DNA from: Candidatus Poribacteria bacterium
GTDB taxonomy: Bacteria > Poribacteria > WGA-4E > WGA-3G
DNA length: 64,000 nucleotides
Assembly: GCA_958295815.1 (NCBI GenBank)
Contig: OY282374.1
Coordinates: 4,492,682 to 4,556,681, forward strand
Reading direction: 5' to 3'
Numbering within the stretch: the first letter of the stretch is position 1; each line of letters begins with the position of its first letter. The position numbers were made by a program, and so were the translations under genes. Below are positions 15,863 to 25,111 of the stretch, one piece after another. The notes beneath the pieces were generated by a model. It had not been told where the DNA came from, made no database searches, and worked only from the letters and a program-made list of their open reading frames with translations.

Positions 15863-17451
15863 TGACACAAAGATCAGTTCGTTACAACAACACCCCTATA
15901 AAGAAAGTCTGGGTTATAGGAAATCTTTTCGTCCTCTGTTTTGTGATCCCACTTGCGGCGCAGCAAGAGAACGAGCAGTCGAAACATTATGAACGTGGGA
16001 CGCGAGCAATGCAGTTAGGGCTTTACGATGAAGCGATCAATGCCTTCCAGCAGGTTTTGCAACTAAACCCACAAAATGCCGAGGCACACTGCGAACTCGG
16101 TGCGGTTTATAGATTCAAGGAGAGAACCGACGACGCTCTGGACGCATACCTCGGCGCGCTGGAATTGTCCGCATCCCCACAGACGCACGGCGTTGCCCAT
16201 CTCTGCTTGGCACGGATTTATCACTCGCAAGGCAAGTTCGTAGAAGCTGAAAGCCACGGACAACACGCCGTCGCTATGCTACCGAAGAACGCTGAACCCT
16301 TTTTTCGACTTGCAGATACGTATGTGCAGCGGGGAAAGTTGGATTTAGCGCAGCGGATGTATCAACAGGCATTGACACTTGATGCTAATCTTGCCCCGGT
16401 CTACCAAGGATTAGGGAAGATCGCATTTCTTCAGAACAGGTTGGCGGATGCTGTACAATATTATCAGAAAGCCGTTACCCTCGCACCCTATCACGCCGAA
16501 ACCCATTACAACCTTGCACTCGTCCACCGACGTTTAGGACGCAATTCGCAGGATAGTATTGCGACGCAGCATACCGCAGAAGCTAAAAACCTGATGGCAT
16601 CTTTCCAACAGGTGAAAGCCTATAACGAACAGACAAACCAATACCGTAGACGTCTGTTAGCACAACCGACTGCGTTGGAACCACGTGCTAAGCTGGCGGA
16701 AGCACATTTTAAAATTGGAAACCACCAAGAAGCAATAAAGGCTTATCAGATTGCAACGGCGTTGCATCCAGATGCCCTTCCGCTTTACCACAATCTCGGT
16801 GGGCTTTATATGCAGACGGGACAACTCACAGAAGCCGTCGCTGCGTTTCAACGTCTCATTCAACTTGACGACACTGACGCTGAGGCGTATCTTCACCTCG
16901 GTTGGCTGCACGCTCGTCTACGTAAATTCGGTGATGCGCAGACTTACTTACAAACCGCAATTCAGAGAGATAAGACGCTAACGCCTGCCTATTATGGACT
17001 CGCAGAGGTCTACGTTCAACAACATCTGTTTGGAGAGGCAATCACTGTTTATCAACAGTTGACAGCGGCACATCCGAAAGATGCCAAGCCGTGGATACGG
17101 TTAGGTGTTCTACATCTCAAACAGCAGCAGACTTCGGAGGCTATCCTCGCATTTACGCAAGCGATTGATGTGGATGAAAACTCAGCAGAGGCGTATAACA
17201 ACCTCGCATGGCTTTACGCGACACAAGGAGAAGAACTTGCGCGTGCTGTTGCGTTGGCAGAACGTGCCGTTGCATTGGACGCTAACGCCTCTCGCTTGGA
17301 TACCCTCGCCTATGCCTACTATCGCCACGGTGCGTATCCTGAAGCGGAACGAGCCATTTTACGCGCAATCACTTTGAAGCCAGACAATACCGCCTACAAA
17401 GACCGTTTGGATGAAATTCGCGTGGCGATGAAGGATGCTAAGAAACAATGA
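15862..17451 (+). CDS. Exported tetratricopeptide repeat protein
   Basis: A 529-residue protein with a signal-like helix (VWVIGNLFVLCFVIPLAAQ, about residues 15-33) and then about 12 TPR units, recognisable by repeated A-x-x-x-Y-x-x-A-(x)-x-L-x-P-x-x-A (for example YDEAINAFQQVLQLNPQNAE). TPR arrays mediate protein contacts; here probably in the periplasm. The start can be ATG 15862 (overlapping the nagA stop) or GTG 15859. It overlaps the next gene by four bases (ATGA), so nagA, this gene and the CRTAC gene form one coupled unit. TPR plus CRTAC/ASPIC pairs recur in several bacterial phyla, but their role is unknown. Confidence 0.85.
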   Translation: MTQRSVRYNNTPIKKVWVIGNLFVLCFVIPLAAQQENEQSKHYERGTRAMQLGLYDEAINAFQQVLQLNPQNAEAHCELGAVYRFKERTDDALDAYLGALELSASPQTHGVAHLCLARIYHSQGKFVEAESHGQHAVAMLPKNAEPFFRLADTYVQRGKLDLAQRMYQQALTLDANLAPVYQGLGKIAFLQNRLADAVQYYQKAVTLAPYHAETHYNLALVHRRLGRNSQDSIATQHTAEAKNLMASFQQVKAYNEQTNQYRRRLLAQPTALEPRAKLAEAHFKIGNHQEAIKAYQIATALHPDALPLYHNLGGLYMQTGQLTEAVAAFQRLIQLDDTDAEAYLHLGWLHARLRKFGDAQTYLQTAIQRDKTLTPAYYGLAEVYVQQHLFGEAITVYQQLTAAHPKDAKPWIRLGVLHLKQQQTSEAILAFTQAIDVDENSAEAYNNLAWLYATQGEELARAVALAERAVALDANASRLDTLAYAYYRHGAYPEAERAILRAITLKPDNTAYKDRLDEIRVAMKDAKKQ

Positions 17452-19130
17452 CGATTTTGGATATGCGCGCACGCGTACGCTGCCTATACCTTCTTTTTCT
17501 TTTGATATGTACAACATTCAGTCCGTTGGTTGGATATGCTGTTACTTTTGTCGAAGTGGCTGCGGCATCTGGGATCGACTTCAAGCATACAGACGGTGAG
17601 AGTGGCAAACGCCTCTTTAACGAACAGTACGGGTCAGGTGGCGGCTTTTTCGATTACGATAACGATGGGTATCTTGACATCTACCTTATCAATGCCCGTC
17701 CACAAGGTGAACAGATGAACGCTGCTCCACCTACAAACGTCCTCTATCACAATAACGGAGACGGTTCGTTTACAGATGTCACCCGTGTTGCGGGGGTAGC
17801 GGATACTGGCTATGGGGTCGGTGCAACGACTGGTGATTATGATAACGATGGTGACGTGGATCTCTATTTGACGAACTTTGGACATAACGTTCTGTACCAA
17901 AACGAAGGCGATGGCACTTTTACAAATGTTGCTGAGACTGCACAGGTCGCAGATGCGGGGTGGGGAACGAGTTGTGCTTTCGCCGATTTTGACAGCGACG
18001 GATTTCTTGAACTCTACGTGACCAATTATGCCAACTATACCCTTGACGCACACAAAACGTGTTATCGACATAATATCGCTGTCTATTGCGGTCCGAGTTC
18101 ATATCCGCCCCAGCCAGACCTGTTTTATCATAACAACGGAGACGGTACTTTTACGAATCTAACCAAACAAAGTGGCTTGTTAAGTGTACCTGCAGCGCAC
18201 GGGCTTGGGGTTGCTGTTGGGGATGCCGATAACGACGGTGATGCCGACCTCTACATCGCTAACGATCAGGATTTCAATTTCCTTTTCGAGAACCGCGGCG
18301 ATGGCATTTTTGAAGAGATCGGGCTGCTCTCTGGGGTCAGTTGCAGCGATACGGGGAAAGCAGAGGCAGGAATGGGTGTCGCCTTTGCAGACTACGACAA
18401 TGATGGGAAGTTGGATCTCACAGTCAGCAATTTTCAGAACGAGACCAACACTCTCTATCACAATGAAGGGGACAACTTTTTCATTGATACTACAATTCCT
18501 ACAGGCATCGCTGAACACACACACCGCTATCTCGGTTGGGGTATCGGTTTCCTCGATTACGATAATGACGGCTACAAGGATATCTTCGTTGCAAACGGAC
18601 ACACGATGGACAACATCGCTGAGGTTGATCGTTCCACGACGACCCCACAGCAGAATCTACTCTTTCGGAATTTAGGCAATGGGCAATTTGTGGATGTCAC
18701 GGCACAGATGGGGGCAGGGTTCGCATTGCGTAAGACAAGCCGCGCTTCTGCTTTTGGAGATTATGATAACGACGGGGATATTGATATCCTCATCACAAAC
18801 TGGAATCAGACTGCCAATCTGCTGAGAAATGACGGCGGAAACCGAAATAATTGGGTACAGGTGCAAGCGATCGGCACCAAAAGCAACCGCTCGGCTATCG
18901 GTGCGCGTATCAAAGTTGTAGCGGGTGAACTCACACAGTATGCAGAGGTTAAAAGCAGTGGCAGCTACCTCGCATTTAGTGATTTGCGGGTCCATTTCGG
19001 ACTGAACGACGCTAAAAATATCGATTTGTTAGAAATTCGTTGGCCCAGTGGAATTGTTGATACAGCGACCAATCTCTCGGTAAATCAACGGTTTATCGCC
19101 GTTGAAGATAAAGATATTGTTTCACAATAA
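17448..19130 (+). CDS. Secreted CRTAC-type FG-GAP/VCBS propeller with ASPIC/UnbV C-terminus
   Basis: A 560-residue protein. A signal peptide (LYLLFLLICTTFSPLVGYA, about 12-30) is followed by FG-GAP/VCBS propeller repeats, each with a calcium-binding DxDxDG-like loop, for example FFDYDNDGYLDIYLINA (about 65-81), GDYDNDGDVDLYLTNFG, GDADNDGDADLYIANDQ and GDYDNDGDIDILITNWN. The C-terminal 90 residues (NNWVQVQAIGTKSNRSAIGA onward, ending in HFGLN and LEIRWPSG) are an ASPIC/UnbV domain. The protein is thus a calcium-dependent extracellular or surface beta propeller, related to animal CRTAC1. It is translationally coupled to the TPR gene by a four-base overlap. Confidence 0.93.
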   Translation: MTILDMRARVRCLYLLFLLICTTFSPLVGYAVTFVEVAAASGIDFKHTDGESGKRLFNEQYGSGGGFFDYDNDGYLDIYLINARPQGEQMNAAPPTNVLYHNNGDGSFTDVTRVAGVADTGYGVGATTGDYDNDGDVDLYLTNFGHNVLYQNEGDGTFTNVAETAQVADAGWGTSCAFADFDSDGFLELYVTNYANYTLDAHKTCYRHNIAVYCGPSSYPPQPDLFYHNNGDGTFTNLTKQSGLLSVPAAHGLGVAVGDADNDGDADLYIANDQDFNFLFENRGDGIFEEIGLLSGVSCSDTGKAEAGMGVAFADYDNDGKLDLTVSNFQNETNTLYHNEGDNFFIDTTIPTGIAEHTHRYLGWGIGFLDYDNDGYKDIFVANGHTMDNIAEVDRSTTTPQQNLLFRNLGNGQFVDVTAQMGAGFALRKTSRASAFGDYDNDGDIDILITNWNQTANLLRNDGGNRNNWVQVQAIGTKSNRSAIGARIKVVAGELTQYAEVKSSGSYLAFSDLRVHFGLNDAKNIDLLEIRWPSGIVDTATNLSVNQRFIAVEDKDIVSQ

Positions 19131-19261
19131 AATTTTTTCTTGAAAAAAAAGTAAAATTATGCAAAATTAAATATATCGTATAGATAACGCACAGAAAGCA
19201 AGCGTTTACTATGCAACTCACTCACATTTATTTCATGAAAACACTAAAGGAGGACAATTAA

Positions 19262-20095
19262 GTGAAATTGTTTATTTCAACGCTCGCCATTGCTATATTG
19301 GCGATCAGTATTTCTATTTCCGCGTATGCGGATCTAAATGACGGGGTTGTTGGTGCTTGGACCTTCGACGATGGAAAGGCAACGGATGCGATTGGCAATG
19401 CACACGGCGAACTCTTTAAGGCTGCTAAAATCGTTGCCAAAGGCAAATTTGGTAGGGCATTGGATGTTGATGGAAGCGATGATACGCGTGTGGATATTGA
19501 ATTCAATGCCGATCTCGAGAAAGTCGTTGAGGGACCGCATACCCTCTCCTATTGGCTCTATGTCCGAAACGGTGCAAACCATTCCGGCGTTTGGAAAGGT
19601 GAAAAGGTCGGCTGGGGTGCGAATTTCACCTTCCGGATAGTGACGACCAGTAGTACCGGTCTAACCTGGGGAACAACAAGTGGAGGCACCGAAAACTGGT
19701 TCGCAACAGATGGTGCTATTGAACCCGAGAAGTGGTTCCATGTCTGTCAGACAGCGGATGGTGACGAGGCAATAGGATATGTGACGCCAGAGGGTGGAAA
19801 AACCGAAATACCCGCCAGTGGTCAAGCCAACCCACAAGTCGCACCGGAACCTTATAATCTTTTCCCAGATCGTCCCTTGGAACTCGGTGCGGGTCGCCAG
19901 ATCGGCGGTAATGTTGGAGAAGATTTTTTTCTTGATGGAATCATCGATGATGTTATTATCTGGGATCGCGCACTCAGCGAAGACGAAGTCGAAGACCTCG
20001 GGAGCGGCGAACGTCCAGAGAAGGCACTCGCTGTCAAAGCAGAGGGCAAGATAACCACGACGTGGGGAAAGGTTAAATCCTATCACCACCGCTAA
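19262..20095 (+). CDS. Secreted LamG-like (concanavalin A fold) protein with TTTWG tail
   Basis: A 277-residue exported protein starting GTG at 19262, with AAAGGAGG nine bases upstream. Signal peptide about residues 1-24 (ending AYA-D). The mature protein is one LamG/Con A-like lectin fold: VVGAWTFDDGKATDAIGNAH (about 29-48), TLSYWLYVR (about 91-99), DDVIIWDRALSEDEV (about 232-246). The tail ITTTWGKVK is the shared C-terminal motif seen in nine secreted proteins of this window. It is a tandem paralog of the next gene. It probably binds a polysaccharide or surface ligand outside the cell; this is fold-based inference. Confidence 0.85.
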   Translation: MKLFISTLAIAILAISISISAYADLNDGVVGAWTFDDGKATDAIGNAHGELFKAAKIVAKGKFGRALDVDGSDDTRVDIEFNADLEKVVEGPHTLSYWLYVRNGANHSGVWKGEKVGWGANFTFRIVTTSSTGLTWGTTSGGTENWFATDGAIEPEKWFHVCQTADGDEAIGYVTPEGGKTEIPASGQANPQVAPEPYNLFPDRPLELGAGRQIGGNVGEDFFLDGIIDDVIIWDRALSEDEVEDLGSGERPEKALAVKAEGKITTTWGKVKSYHHR

Positions 20096-20119
20096 GTTCA
20101 ATTAAGATCTAAAAATACG

Positions 20120-20150
20120 GCGGGTTTGTAAAATTCTACTGCAAATCCGC
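20120..20150 (+). terminator. Hairpin between the LamG paralogs
   Basis: GCGGGTTTG (20120-20128) pairs with CAAATCCGC (20142-20150) with one G-T pair. No T tract follows, so it may be a partial terminator or an mRNA-stabilising processing hairpin rather than a full stop. Confidence 0.45.
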
Positions 20151-20184
20151 TAAGTTAAGCCAAAACCGTAAGGAGTTTTCTATC

Positions 20185-21030
20185 ATGAAACAAGTTTGTC
20201 TGTTTGTCATTTTAGCACTTATGGTACTCGGTACCAATAGTTACGCTGAACTTGAAGATGGTCTCGTTTCTGTTTGGAGTTTTAACGACGGCTCAGCAAA
20301 CGATTCTGTTGGAAATAACGACGGCGCATTTATGAATGGTGCCAGCACTATAAACGCGGAATTCGGCATGGCACTCAACCTTGAAAATCCTGAGAACCCC
20401 GCGACCGGTGAGAACACTGGACAATATGTCGAAATCCCATCATCAGCAAGCCTTGAAAAAGAAGACGGGGTCTTTTCTGTCTCCCTGTGGGTCTACGTCA
20501 GGACCGACGGCGGTAGAAACCACGCCGCGATGTTCTTCAAAGGCGACAAAGTCGGTTGGGGTGACCACTTCATGGTGCGGATGTGCACTACGGATGCAAC
20601 TACCATGACCTGGGGTAGTTGTTGGGCAGGCTCCGAAGGTTGGTTTGCCACAAATAATGTGTACGCAGAAGAGGAATGGGTCCACGTCGCATATGTCGTT
20701 GATGGTTCAGAAGCGACAGCATACGTAACCTCCTCCGCTACTGATGGTGATACTATAGTACCTCCAAGCGAACAGACTAATCCGAGAGAAATTGAGACCC
20801 CCCTGCGAACGTTCCCGGAACGTCCGGTTGAAATCGGTGTTGGGCGGCAAGTCGGTGGCAATGCTGGAAACGACTTCTGGCTTGACGCTATGATCGACGA
20901 GGTCTATTTCTGGGACCGCGCACTCAGTGCAGACGAAGTCAATGAACTCGCTGGTGGTGCGCTTGTTGGTGCTGTCGCTGTGGAAGCGCAAGGCAAACTC
21001 ACTACTACATGGGCTCACATCAAGAAATAA
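20185..21030 (+). CDS. Secreted LamG-like protein with TTTWA tail
   Basis: A 281-residue paralog of the preceding gene. Signal peptide MKQVCLFVILALMVLGTNSY with cleavage at about 22 (YA-E). Con A-like landmarks: LVSVWSFNDGSANDSVGNND (about 28-47), SVSLWVYVRTDGG, VDGSEATAYVTS and DEVYFWDRALSADEV. The C-terminus AVEAQGKLTTTWAHIKK carries the common tail, here with alanine in place of the glycine after tryptophan. AAGGAG precedes the ATG. A strong terminator follows at 21056, closing the two-gene unit. Confidence 0.86.
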   Translation: MKQVCLFVILALMVLGTNSYAELEDGLVSVWSFNDGSANDSVGNNDGAFMNGASTINAEFGMALNLENPENPATGENTGQYVEIPSSASLEKEDGVFSVSLWVYVRTDGGRNHAAMFFKGDKVGWGDHFMVRMCTTDATTMTWGSCWAGSEGWFATNNVYAEEEWVHVAYVVDGSEATAYVTSSATDGDTIVPPSEQTNPREIETPLRTFPERPVEIGVGRQVGGNAGNDFWLDAMIDEVYFWDRALSADEVNELAGGALVGAVAVEAQGKLTTTWAHIKK

Positions 21031-21055
21031 TAGGTATTATTAACCCAAAAACAGG

Positions 21056-21090
21056 AAGGCTCCGGATTTCACGAATCCAGAGCCTTTTTG
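21056..21090 (+). terminator. Rho-independent terminator
   Basis: AGGCTC followed by CGGATT pairs with AATCCAGAGCCT around a TCACG loop (21057-21085), then TTTTTG. One bulge is present. It ends the LamG paralog pair. Confidence 0.85.
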
Positions 21091-21125
21091 TTTATCAAGT
21101 ACCACAGCACCGGAGGTGATACACG

Positions 21126-21512
21126 ATGCAAGGTTATTACGGTATTGGGGAAGTTTTTGTTAAAGTTGCCGACCTTGAGCGTGCAGCGGAATTCTATCGG
21201 GATCTGCTCGGATTTGAGGTAGTGGAGCGAAATAATCGGCAGCTTTATATCTATTTAGAAAATGGACACCTTGTCCTCAAGGAAGCCGGGAGTCCCGGAC
21301 ACGATGCGGGTGGACCTATGCACTTCGCCTTCGTTACAAGCACCGATCGGATTAACGAACTCGTCGAGCAATTCGCTGCCTTACCTTACCGGACTCGCGG
21401 TCCCTTTGATTTTGATGACCCACGCGGCAAATGTCATGCTTTTTTTATTTTTGATCCAGACGGGAATGAAATTGAGTTTAATGATCTTTACTGTCCAGAC
21501 AATTCGATTTAG
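21126..21512 (+). CDS. Glyoxalase/VOC superfamily protein
   Basis: A 128-residue protein made of one VOC module pair: GIGEVFVKVADLERAAEFYR (residues 6-25) with LLGFEVVER, and the second half with GPMHFAFVTSTD (about 61-72) and FFIFDPDGNEIEFND (about 108-122). Histidine 64 and glutamate 119 fall where VOC metal ligands lie. The superfamily includes isomerases, dioxygenases and resistance proteins; the reaction here is unknown. GGAGGTGAT precedes the ATG. It is followed after 31 bases by a PhyH gene in the same direction, perhaps one transcript. Confidence 0.88.
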   Translation: MQGYYGIGEVFVKVADLERAAEFYRDLLGFEVVERNNRQLYIYLENGHLVLKEAGSPGHDAGGPMHFAFVTSTDRINELVEQFAALPYRTRGPFDFDDPRGKCHAFFIFDPDGNEIEFNDLYCPDNSI

Positions 21513-21543
21513 GACTTGCTATCATATTGTGAGGAAATCCAAA

Positions 21544-22338
21544 ATGCTAACCCATTCAGAAATCGATGCGTTTGTTGAAAACGGCTATATTATTCGTAAG
21601 GGCGCGCTTTCCGAAACCGATATTCAAACCTATCGAAATGCCATTGATCGTATACTCCACAAGTGCCGCGGTGAAGGTCTACATGCCGATAACCTGCGCT
21701 ACATAGACGGAGATCGCGATGACCTCTGGGGTGTTAATAATATTTTTCATCCAAGTATTCGTGAACAAGCACTTGTAGACGCACTTGCACATCCACAGAT
21801 ATTGGATACTATCAAAGCACTTATCGGCGAAAGATTAAGGTATCACCTCTGTACCCTTCTTGTCAGTTCTGAGCAGAAACCTTATCATATTAACTGGCAT
21901 CGAGACTCTGCACCCGACGGAGAAGTGCCGCTTGAGACGCTCCTCAGTCGGCTCAGAAGCCACGTACAACTTAACGGTGCCCTTTATGACGACGAAACGC
22001 TCTACATCGTCCCGGGCAGTCATCGACGCGAACTCACGGATGCTGAACGGGCAGTGATACAGCAGACACCAAAGGCAGCGATGCCGAACCAACTCACAGT
22101 GAATCTGGCAGCGGGTGATATCGTCTTCTACAACTCAAGCCTGCTCCACAAAGGCTACAATCCCACCGATGCGAAACGACAGACGTTACATTACGCTGTT
22201 GTTGTCGCTCCACCAGAGAACGAACCTGCCAACCCAGAAAGTCCAACGAGCCAAGAGTGGCTTAACGACCCGTCGTTTTTGGACGATCTCCCACAGAGGC
22301 TCAAGCCGTTGTTTGATAATTGGTTGAAATATGGATAG
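21544..22338 (+). CDS. Phytanoyl-CoA dioxygenase (PhyH) family protein
   Basis: A 264-residue Fe(II)/2-oxoglutarate oxygenase. The frame is open further upstream, but that part overlaps the VOC gene; ATG 21544 gives the normal PhyH start MLTHSEIDAFVENGYIIRKG and has GAGGAAAT upstream. HxD is in INWHRDSAPDG (about 115-125), the distal histidine in SSLLHKGYNP (about 200-209) and the 2-oxoglutarate arginine shortly after (AKRQTLHYA). Third PhyH gene in 15 kb. Substrate unknown. Confidence 0.9.
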   Translation: MLTHSEIDAFVENGYIIRKGALSETDIQTYRNAIDRILHKCRGEGLHADNLRYIDGDRDDLWGVNNIFHPSIREQALVDALAHPQILDTIKALIGERLRYHLCTLLVSSEQKPYHINWHRDSAPDGEVPLETLLSRLRSHVQLNGALYDDETLYIVPGSHRRELTDAERAVIQQTPKAAMPNQLTVNLAAGDIVFYNSSLLHKGYNPTDAKRQTLHYAVVVAPPENEPANPESPTSQEWLNDPSFLDDLPQRLKPLFDNWLKYG

Positions 22339-22375
22339 CGATGGCAAAGATTAGATCGTTGGGGTATTCTATTCT

Positions 22376-23101
22376 TTAGTCTTTATGGCAAATTATCGCA
22401 GTGATCCAACAGAACCGCTTGAGGAATGGAAGGCATTTTAGGAGAGCTGTATCAATTGCCTTGAGGATGCGGAAGGTCCATTTATAAAATAGTGAAATAG
22501 AAATGCATTTCTGCCAGAATAGGGCACTCACGGCGGAGAGATGAAACTCACGATGTTCTAATCCGTCAAATTCAGCACCGACTGTTTTAACATCGTGTAG
22601 TGAAAAGTAGTGAAGTTTGCCGGAATATTTCAGAAACGCTTTGCGATAGAACCATACCGCTGGATGGTGCCGCATATTTTCGATGAAAATTGCTTTCCCA
22701 CCCGGTTTGAGAACACGATAACACTCTTTAGCGGTTTGCGTGTGCGCTGTAAACACCAGTACAGATTTCGAGATAATAAAATCGAAGGTATTATCTGGAA
22801 AGGCGAGGTGCATGGCATCCATAAGTGCGAATTCAACCGACTCGGTGACGTTATATTCTGCCGATCGCGCCTTCGCCTCAGTGAGTCGGAACGGAAGCAA
22901 GTCTATTCCGACAACAGATGCGCCTCGCTTTGCGAGCAGGGTAGCGGTTCCACCGGTGCCGGTGCCCAATTCCAATACCTTTTTCCCTGCCAATTGCGGC
23001 ATTTTCGGGAGAATGTACTCAAAGATGGGAAGATAGAAATCTTCCCACCAGAGTAAGAGCGTTTTATCAAGAGTATCTCGTGAAGTGTCAGACACAGGCA
23101 A
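22376..23101 (-). CDS. Class I SAM-dependent methyltransferase
   Basis: A 241-residue protein with a Rossmann-type SAM-binding motif I VLELGTGTGGTATLLA (about 43-58), acidic motif II VVGIDLLPF (about 64-72), FALMDAMHLAFPDNTFDFII (about 91-110) and the post-motif CYRVLKPGGKAIFIEN (about 127-142). It resembles UbiE/UbiG-like and Methyltransf_11 enzymes. The C-terminal 70 residues are hydrophobic and basic (AVWFYRKAFLKY, FLKRFCWITAIICHKD), which may indicate a lipid or membrane-associated substrate. It starts two bases after the stop of the sugar-isomerase gene, the last cistron of a four-gene leftward operon. Confidence 0.87.
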   Translation of the reverse strand: MPVSDTSRDTLDKTLLLWWEDFYLPIFEYILPKMPQLAGKKVLELGTGTGGTATLLAKRGASVVGIDLLPFRLTEAKARSAEYNVTESVEFALMDAMHLAFPDNTFDFIISKSVLVFTAHTQTAKECYRVLKPGGKAIFIENMRHHPAVWFYRKAFLKYSGKLHYFSLHDVKTVGAEFDGLEHREFHLSAVSALFWQKCISISLFYKWTFRILKAIDTALLKCLPFLKRFCWITAIICHKD

Positions 23102-23103
23102 AC

Positions 23104-23862
23104 TTATATTTTCCCCATTTTCCGTAGACTGTTAATACAGCGTTCCACACACTCAAGCGGCGGATAGGCATAACGCTCCTGTTCAACGATGTACCATTCG
23201 GTACCGCCAACGGTTTCACACGCATTGAACACGGCATCCCACTGGACATCGCCTTCACCGACGTTTGCCTCATCGTTCGTAGCAGAATACTCTTTAATAT
23301 GCACGAGTTTTGCCCTGCCCGGATAGCGTTCAATATACGATACAGGGTCGGCACCAGCGCGAAGGGCATGACCGACGTCAATCTGCATCACGACATCGTC
23401 GCGGGTGTTGCCGCCGAACGTATCCCATGGGATCTCACCCTCCAACGGTTCAAATTCACCGGTGTGGTTGTGGTAACCGGTAGCCATCCCTTGGTCGGCG
23501 ATTTTTTCAGCAATACCGTTGAAGAGTTTTGCGGTGTCGCGCCACGCTTGCTGAGAACCCCGGTATTCTTCAGATAATCCAGGCACAATTAGATACGGAT
23601 TGCCGAGCGTCTGGTTGAACTCGACTGTTTTGGCAAGCTCATCGCCGAGCAGTGTGTTCATTCCTGTATGTGTTCCGGCGACTTTCAATCCCAGATCATC
23701 ACACATATCACGCAGTTCTTGGGCAGTCCGGTCGTAGTATCCGGCAAATTCAACGCCTTCATAGCCCATCTGTGCAACGGCTTGGAGTGTTAAAGACAGA
23801 TCGCCAGCACAATCATCTCTGACGGAATACAATTGTAACGCAATTGGCACTCTATCGCTCAT
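23104..23862 (-). CDS. Sugar phosphate isomerase/epimerase (xylose isomerase-like TIM barrel)
   Basis: A 252-residue TIM barrel: ALQLYSVRDDCAGDLSLTLQ (residues 8-27), MGYEGVEFAGYY (about 32-43), TGYHNHTGEFEP (about 148-159), VVMQIDVGHALRAG (about 178-191) and LVHIKEYSA (about 207-215), the family's metal-ligand pattern (E, D, H, E). Such proteins epimerise or isomerise inositols, ketoses or related polyols. It is 53 bases downstream of a Gfo/Idh/MocA oxidoreductase, a frequent partner in inositol-like and sugar catabolism. GGAAGAAT precedes the start. Confidence 0.88.
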   Translation of the reverse strand: MSDRVPIALQLYSVRDDCAGDLSLTLQAVAQMGYEGVEFAGYYDRTAQELRDMCDDLGLKVAGTHTGMNTLLGDELAKTVEFNQTLGNPYLIVPGLSEEYRGSQQAWRDTAKLFNGIAEKIADQGMATGYHNHTGEFEPLEGEIPWDTFGGNTRDDVVMQIDVGHALRAGADPVSYIERYPGRAKLVHIKEYSATNDEANVGEGDVQWDAVFNACETVGGTEWYIVEQERYAYPPLECVERCINSLRKMGKI

Positions 23863-23915
23863 AAATTCTTCCTAACCTTTCTGCGGGCGCGGTCTGAAAC
23901 CGCGCCCATAATCGT

Positions 23916-24935
23916 TTAAGACATCGGTAAGTTAACAACCTGTCCGCTATCTGCCGATACCAGACCTGCTTCAAGGATCTCTTGCGCATCCCGACTCACT
24001 TTGGCACTACACAGTCCCTCGACAGGCTCACCTGTTTCCAAGCAGTTAATGAAATATTCCGCGGCGTTTCGTTTACCCTCTGGGAGCGGTTCAGGCGTTA
24101 CCTCTTTAGCATCGGCACCTGCCGGATGGAGATGTACTTCGTTTCCACTCACCATCAACGCGCCTTCAGTGCCGTAAACTACAGGATTCGGCGTAACGTA
24201 GCCGACCTTTTGGGTCCAAGAGGCTTCCGTGATGCCAAAGGCATTCCCGTATTTCATAACGATGACGGCGTTATCATCGGGAATCGGGTAGTCTTTAACA
24301 AACGTGCCACGGAAGGCTGTCACCTGTTGTGGTAAACCGAGGAGATATGCACACATGTCAGCACAATAGCAGCAGTAATCCATCAACGACCCTGCGCCAT
24401 TTTTCTCCTCATCGTAAAGCCACTCATAGAAGTAGCGGGAACACCCAATCTCCATGGGTCCGTTGTGTGCAGAGCGCCACTTGAAATAGAAAATATCGCC
24501 TATTGCACCGTCTTGGATGAGATTCATTGCGGTATTGAGTGCTGGACTCCATGCGGTGGGCCAATTGACCATGAGTTGGGTGCCAGCGTTTTCCACGGCA
24601 GCAAGCATCCGATCAGCTTGTGAGAGTCGCGCCGCCATCGGCTTTTCAGAAACGACATGTGCACCTTTCGCCGCTGCAGCCTCAACAATGTCGGCACCGA
24701 CGTTGTTCTCTGATGCCGCTTGGACGATGTCTAATTCCTCTTTCTCCAACATCTCTTGCCAAGAATCGTAGACGTTCTCAACGCCAGTTTCCGCGCTGAA
24801 TTGTGTGCGTAATTCCGCATTGACATCGCCTGCGGCGACGATTTCAACGTTCGGATGTGCCTTCCAATGGCCCAGTTCGCCCCAGACATGGTCATGTACA
24901 AGGGACGCGAAACCAATGCGATACGTTTTTGCCAT
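23916..24935 (-). CDS. Gfo/Idh/MocA family oxidoreductase
   Basis: A 339-residue NAD(P)-dependent dehydrogenase. N-terminal Rossmann part IGFASLVHDHVWGELGHWKA (residues 7-26), the family lysine in HVVSEKPMAARLSQADRML (about 92-110), and the C-terminal alpha/beta domain with MDYCCYCADMCAYLLGLPQQ (about 180-199). The first nucleotide-binding loop is not a canonical GxGxxG (IGFASLVHDH), a variation seen in this family. It acts on sugars or polyols; substrate unknown. AGGAGGCAT lies just before the ATG. It is followed by a sugar isomerase and methyltransferase and preceded by a zinc-family dehydrogenase, 176 bases away. Confidence 0.88.
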   Translation of the reverse strand: MAKTYRIGFASLVHDHVWGELGHWKAHPNVEIVAAGDVNAELRTQFSAETGVENVYDSWQEMLEKEELDIVQAASENNVGADIVEAAAAKGAHVVSEKPMAARLSQADRMLAAVENAGTQLMVNWPTAWSPALNTAMNLIQDGAIGDIFYFKWRSAHNGPMEIGCSRYFYEWLYDEEKNGAGSLMDYCCYCADMCAYLLGLPQQVTAFRGTFVKDYPIPDDNAVIVMKYGNAFGITEASWTQKVGYVTPNPVVYGTEGALMVSGNEVHLHPAGADAKEVTPEPLPEGKRNAAEYFINCLETGEPVEGLCSAKVSRDAQEILEAGLVSADSGQVVNLPMS

Positions 24936-25056
24936 TAATTATGCCTCCTAATAAGCGCACCATATCGGCACGCCGTTTGTGTGTAACACTGCTCAGAATA
25001 TAACTATTTCTGTTTTCCAATATTATACCGCTTCTCAAAGACGATGTTTCATTTTT

Positions 25057-25088
25057 TGTTGGGTTTCGCTGCGCTCTACCCAACCTAC
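25057..25088. repeat. GTTGGGT...ACCCAAC palindromic repeat
   Basis: GTTGGGTTTCGCTGCGCTCT followed by ACCCAACCTAC; GTTGGGT pairs with ACCCAAC, with a GC-rich loop. This type of intergenic hairpin is seen in many bacterial genomes. Only one copy is in the window. Confidence 0.55.
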
Positions 25089-25111
25089 AGAACGGATTCC
25101 TTTGAATCCGT

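Noticed and set aside
21262..21543. Upstream extension of the third PhyH gene
   Set aside because: It overlaps the VOC gene in another frame; ATG 21544 has a ribosome-binding site and the normal family start.
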